From: an uncultured Alistipes sp.
Lineage (GTDB): Bacteria > Bacteroidota > Bacteroidia > Bacteroidales > Rikenellaceae
NCBI GenBank assembly: GCA_944321755.1
Contig: CALUMM010000008.1
Span: 1-61,710, forward strand
Direction: 5' to 3'
DNA length: 61,710 nucleotides
Each line of letters opens with the position of its first letter. The stretch's first letter is position 1. The position numbers and the translations under genes were made by a program. Positions 59,999-61,710 of the stretch are shown piece after piece. The notes below the pieces were generated by a model, which did no database searches, was not told where the DNA came from, and saw only the letters and a program-made list of their open reading frames with translations.

Positions 59999-61336
59999 CT
60001 ATTTTATGCCATAACTTTCCAGCTTGCGATATAAGGTTGCGATGCCTATTCCCAGCAAACGCGCAGCTTCCGCCTTGTTTCCCCGCGCATACTCCATCAC
60101 CTTCAGGATATGCCTGCGTTCGATGTCTTCCAGTGCGAGCGAATCCGGTGCCGTTCCGGCTTGTTGGGAGATCTTGAAGTCGGGCGTCAAAGCGTCGACA
60201 GTAACGACATTTCCGTCGGTCATGATCAGGCTGCGTTCGACGATGTTCCGAAGCTCCCGCACGTTCCCATGCCACACATGCCGCTTCATGGCGGCAATGT
60301 ATTCCTTGTCGATCCGATCGATCCGTTTTCCCATTTTCCGGGCAAACTGTTCGACAAAGAAGCGGACATACTCTTCAATATCTTCCGGCCGTTCGCTCAA
60401 AGCCGGAAGATGAATGCGGAAAACCGAGAGGCGGAAATAGAGGTCTTCACGGAAATTTCCCCGGGCGATCTCCTGCTCAAGGTTGCGGTTCGTGGCGGCA
60501 ATCACGCGCAAATTGACCCGTTTGGGCCGCGTTTCGCCGATCTTCAGGAATTCGCCGTTTTCGAGTACTCGCAGCAGTTTCGCCTGCAGGTCCATCGGCA
60601 TTTCGCCTATTTCATCAAGGAACAGTGTCCCGCCGTCGGCCTCCTCCAACAACCCCTTTTTGTCTTTTGTGGCTCCGGTAAAGCTGCCCGCCTTGTGTCC
60701 GAAGAGCTCTCCTTCGAGCAGTTCCTTGGAAAACGCCGAACAGTTTACGGCGACAAAAGCCTCTTTGGCCCGTGCGCCGGCATGATGTATGGCATTTGCA
60801 AAGACCTCTTTCCCGGTACCGGTTTCTCCGGTAAGCAGGACAAACGCATCGCTTCCGGCCACTTTCCGGGCCAGTTCGGTGGCTTGACGCATGGCGGGTG
60901 AGGAGCCGATGATGCGATCGAAAGAATATTCGGCCGAGGATTTCGTCTCGTAACGGGCCAGCCGTTTCTGCAACTCGGACTTTTCGACGGCCCGGCTCAA
61001 CAGCGGCAGAATCTTATTGTTGTCATCCCCCTTTGTGATATAGTCGAACGCTCCGTTTTTGATCGCCTGCACGCCGTCCGGGATATTGCCGTATGCCGTG
61101 AGCAGGATCACCTCGGTCAATGGCGCCGCTTGTTTGATCTTGCCAACGAGGTCGACTCCATTTCCATCGGGCAGCTTGACATCGCACAATACGACCTCAA
61201 AGTCGTATTGCGCAAGCATTTTCATCCCCTGGGCGCAATCCTCCGCTTCGAGGACTTCATACCCTTCAAGACTGATGATGCGGGCCAATAATTTCCGTAA
61301 TTGCGCCTCATCGTCTATAATCAGAATCCTTGACAT
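59999..61336 (-). CDS. NtrC-family sigma-54-dependent response regulator
   Basis: 445 residues: a receiver domain (1-120) with phospho-acceptor Asp52 ('LCDVKLPDG'), an AAA+ domain (about 137-365) and a Fis-type HTH (about 400-445, 'NKAEAARLLGIGIATLYRKLESY'). Walker A is GETGTGKE (170-177) and Walker B 'GGTLFLDE' (235-242). The sigma-54 contact loop reads GSFTGA (217-222) rather than GAFTGA. It would open sigma-54 promoters after phosphorylation. A partner kinase is not adjacent; the HAMP/PAS kinase at the end of the kdp operon is the best candidate. Its own promoter is a normal TACCTTTG element, and it ends at a strong terminator before kdp. Confidence 0.94.
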   Translation of the reverse strand: MSRILIIDDEAQLRKLLARIISLEGYEVLEAEDCAQGMKMLAQYDFEVVLCDVKLPDGNGVDLVGKIKQAAPLTEVILLTAYGNIPDGVQAIKNGAFDYITKGDDNNKILPLLSRAVEKSELQKRLARYETKSSAEYSFDRIIGSSPAMRQATELARKVAGSDAFVLLTGETGTGKEVFANAIHHAGARAKEAFVAVNCSAFSKELLEGELFGHKAGSFTGATKDKKGLLEEADGGTLFLDEIGEMPMDLQAKLLRVLENGEFLKIGETRPKRVNLRVIAATNRNLEQEIARGNFREDLYFRLSVFRIHLPALSERPEDIEEYVRFFVEQFARKMGKRIDRIDKEYIAAMKRHVWHGNVRELRNIVERSLIMTDGNVVTVDALTPDFKISQQAGTAPDSLALEDIERRHILKVMEYARGNKAEAARLLGIGIATLYRKLESYGIK

Positions 61337-61359
61337 GCTCTCTATCCATAATCTTGCAT

Positions 61360-61367
61360 CAAAGGTA
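61360..61367 (-). promoter_or_regulatory. Candidate -7 element for the NtrC-type regulator
   Basis: Minus-strand TACCTTTG, a full TAnnTTTG match 23 bp before the ATG. The remaining upstream sequence to 61560 shows no gene. Confidence 0.55.
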
Positions 61368-61560
61368 ACTAATTTTATGGATTCGTTTCATCTTTGGTGG
61401 AATTACAGTTCTTCTTTCTGCAATCTTATTCCCCTTCTTTTCTTGCCATCCTTGCTCTGATTGCTCCCTCTTTCTTCGAATGCAAGACCGACTCCTCAAC
61501 CGGATCGGGGCCAAACCGTAAAGTCAATCCATGTTGCAAATCGGTCCGTAAACGGGTCCT

Positions 61561-61710
61561 CTATTTGACGACGATCAGGTCCACACCGGCCTCTTCGAGC
61601 GCCGCGGACATCTGTTCGGAGACCCTGGCGTCAGTCACGATCACATCCACATCCTCCAGCGAACCGATACGCCCGAAACCGCGCTGCCCGAATTTCGAGG
61701 AGTCGGCCAA
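61561..61710 (-). CDS. DeoR/GlpR-family transcriptional regulator, C-terminal part
   Basis: The last 49 codons of a gene that enters from the right edge. 'ADSSKFGQRGFGRIGSLEDV' and 'DVIVTDARVSEQMSAALEEA' match the C-terminal sugar-phosphate sensor domain of DeoR repressors, where 'ADSSKFG' is a highly conserved block. It ends with 'GVDLIVVK' and TAG. Its regulon is outside the window. Confidence 0.85.
   Translation of the reverse strand: MADSSKFGQRGFGRIGSLEDVDVIVTDARVSEQMSAALEEAGVDLIVVK

Overview
The window reads as chromosome of a GC-rich gut Bacteroidales, most likely an Alistipes-type member of the Rikenellaceae. The phylum call is firm: SusC/SusD pairs, a hybrid two-component sensor, a BT_3928-family protein, lipoboxes in PUL proteins and many upstream sites matching the Bacteroidetes -7 element TAnnTTTG. 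The genus is an inference from the high G+C.

Layout. 1-4.5 kb: end of an OmpH/Skp chaperone, the c-di-AMP synthase cdaA, ybaK, a HAD phosphatase convergent with a short-chain dehydrogenase, and a small DUF486 membrane protein, separated by two GC-rich repeat patches. 4.6-17 kb, all on the minus strand: a choloylglycine hydrolase-family enzyme, a superoxide dismutase fused to rubredoxin, a plugless outer-membrane barrel with a large TPR protein, and a tripartite RND efflux operon (adaptor, pump, TolC). 17.2-24.6 kb: a suf Fe-S assembly cluster (sufB, a flavodoxin-like reductase, sufC, sufD, sufS) followed by tmk and a BT_3928-family gene; a near-perfect 173-bp tandem repeat sits ahead of sufC and a diverged relative sits ahead of the reductase gene.

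24.8-47.6 kb is a complete pectin utilisation locus on the minus strand. It holds SusC, SusD and a very large SusE-position lipoprotein, a GH105 hydrolase, a hybrid sensor/AraC regulator, a CE12-CE8 esterase fusion, a PL1 pectate lyase, a GH28 polygalacturonase, a DUF4861 protein and an alpha/beta hydrolase with an STN-like N-terminus. Together these would de-esterify and cleave galacturonan backbones, import the oligomers and remove terminal unsaturated sugars. The susC and GH28 promoters share an identical 12-mer.

47.7-51.4 kb: a tRNA-Ser(GCU) with a textbook promoter and terminator, then a lower-GC decayed second PUL. A SusC fragment is fused in frame to a SusD remnant, abutting an oppositely oriented truncated gene and a lipoprotein gene with three frameshifts.

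51.5-61.7 kb is a potassium (Kdp) locus with a non-standard design. It has three tiny membrane-protein genes (one is KdpF), kdpA, kdpB, kdpC, an outer-membrane protein gene, a KdpD sensory half without a kinase, and a separate HAMP/PAS histidine kinase. The adjacent regulator is an NtrC-type sigma-54 activator, and no KdpE-type regulator is present. The window ends inside a DeoR-type regulator.
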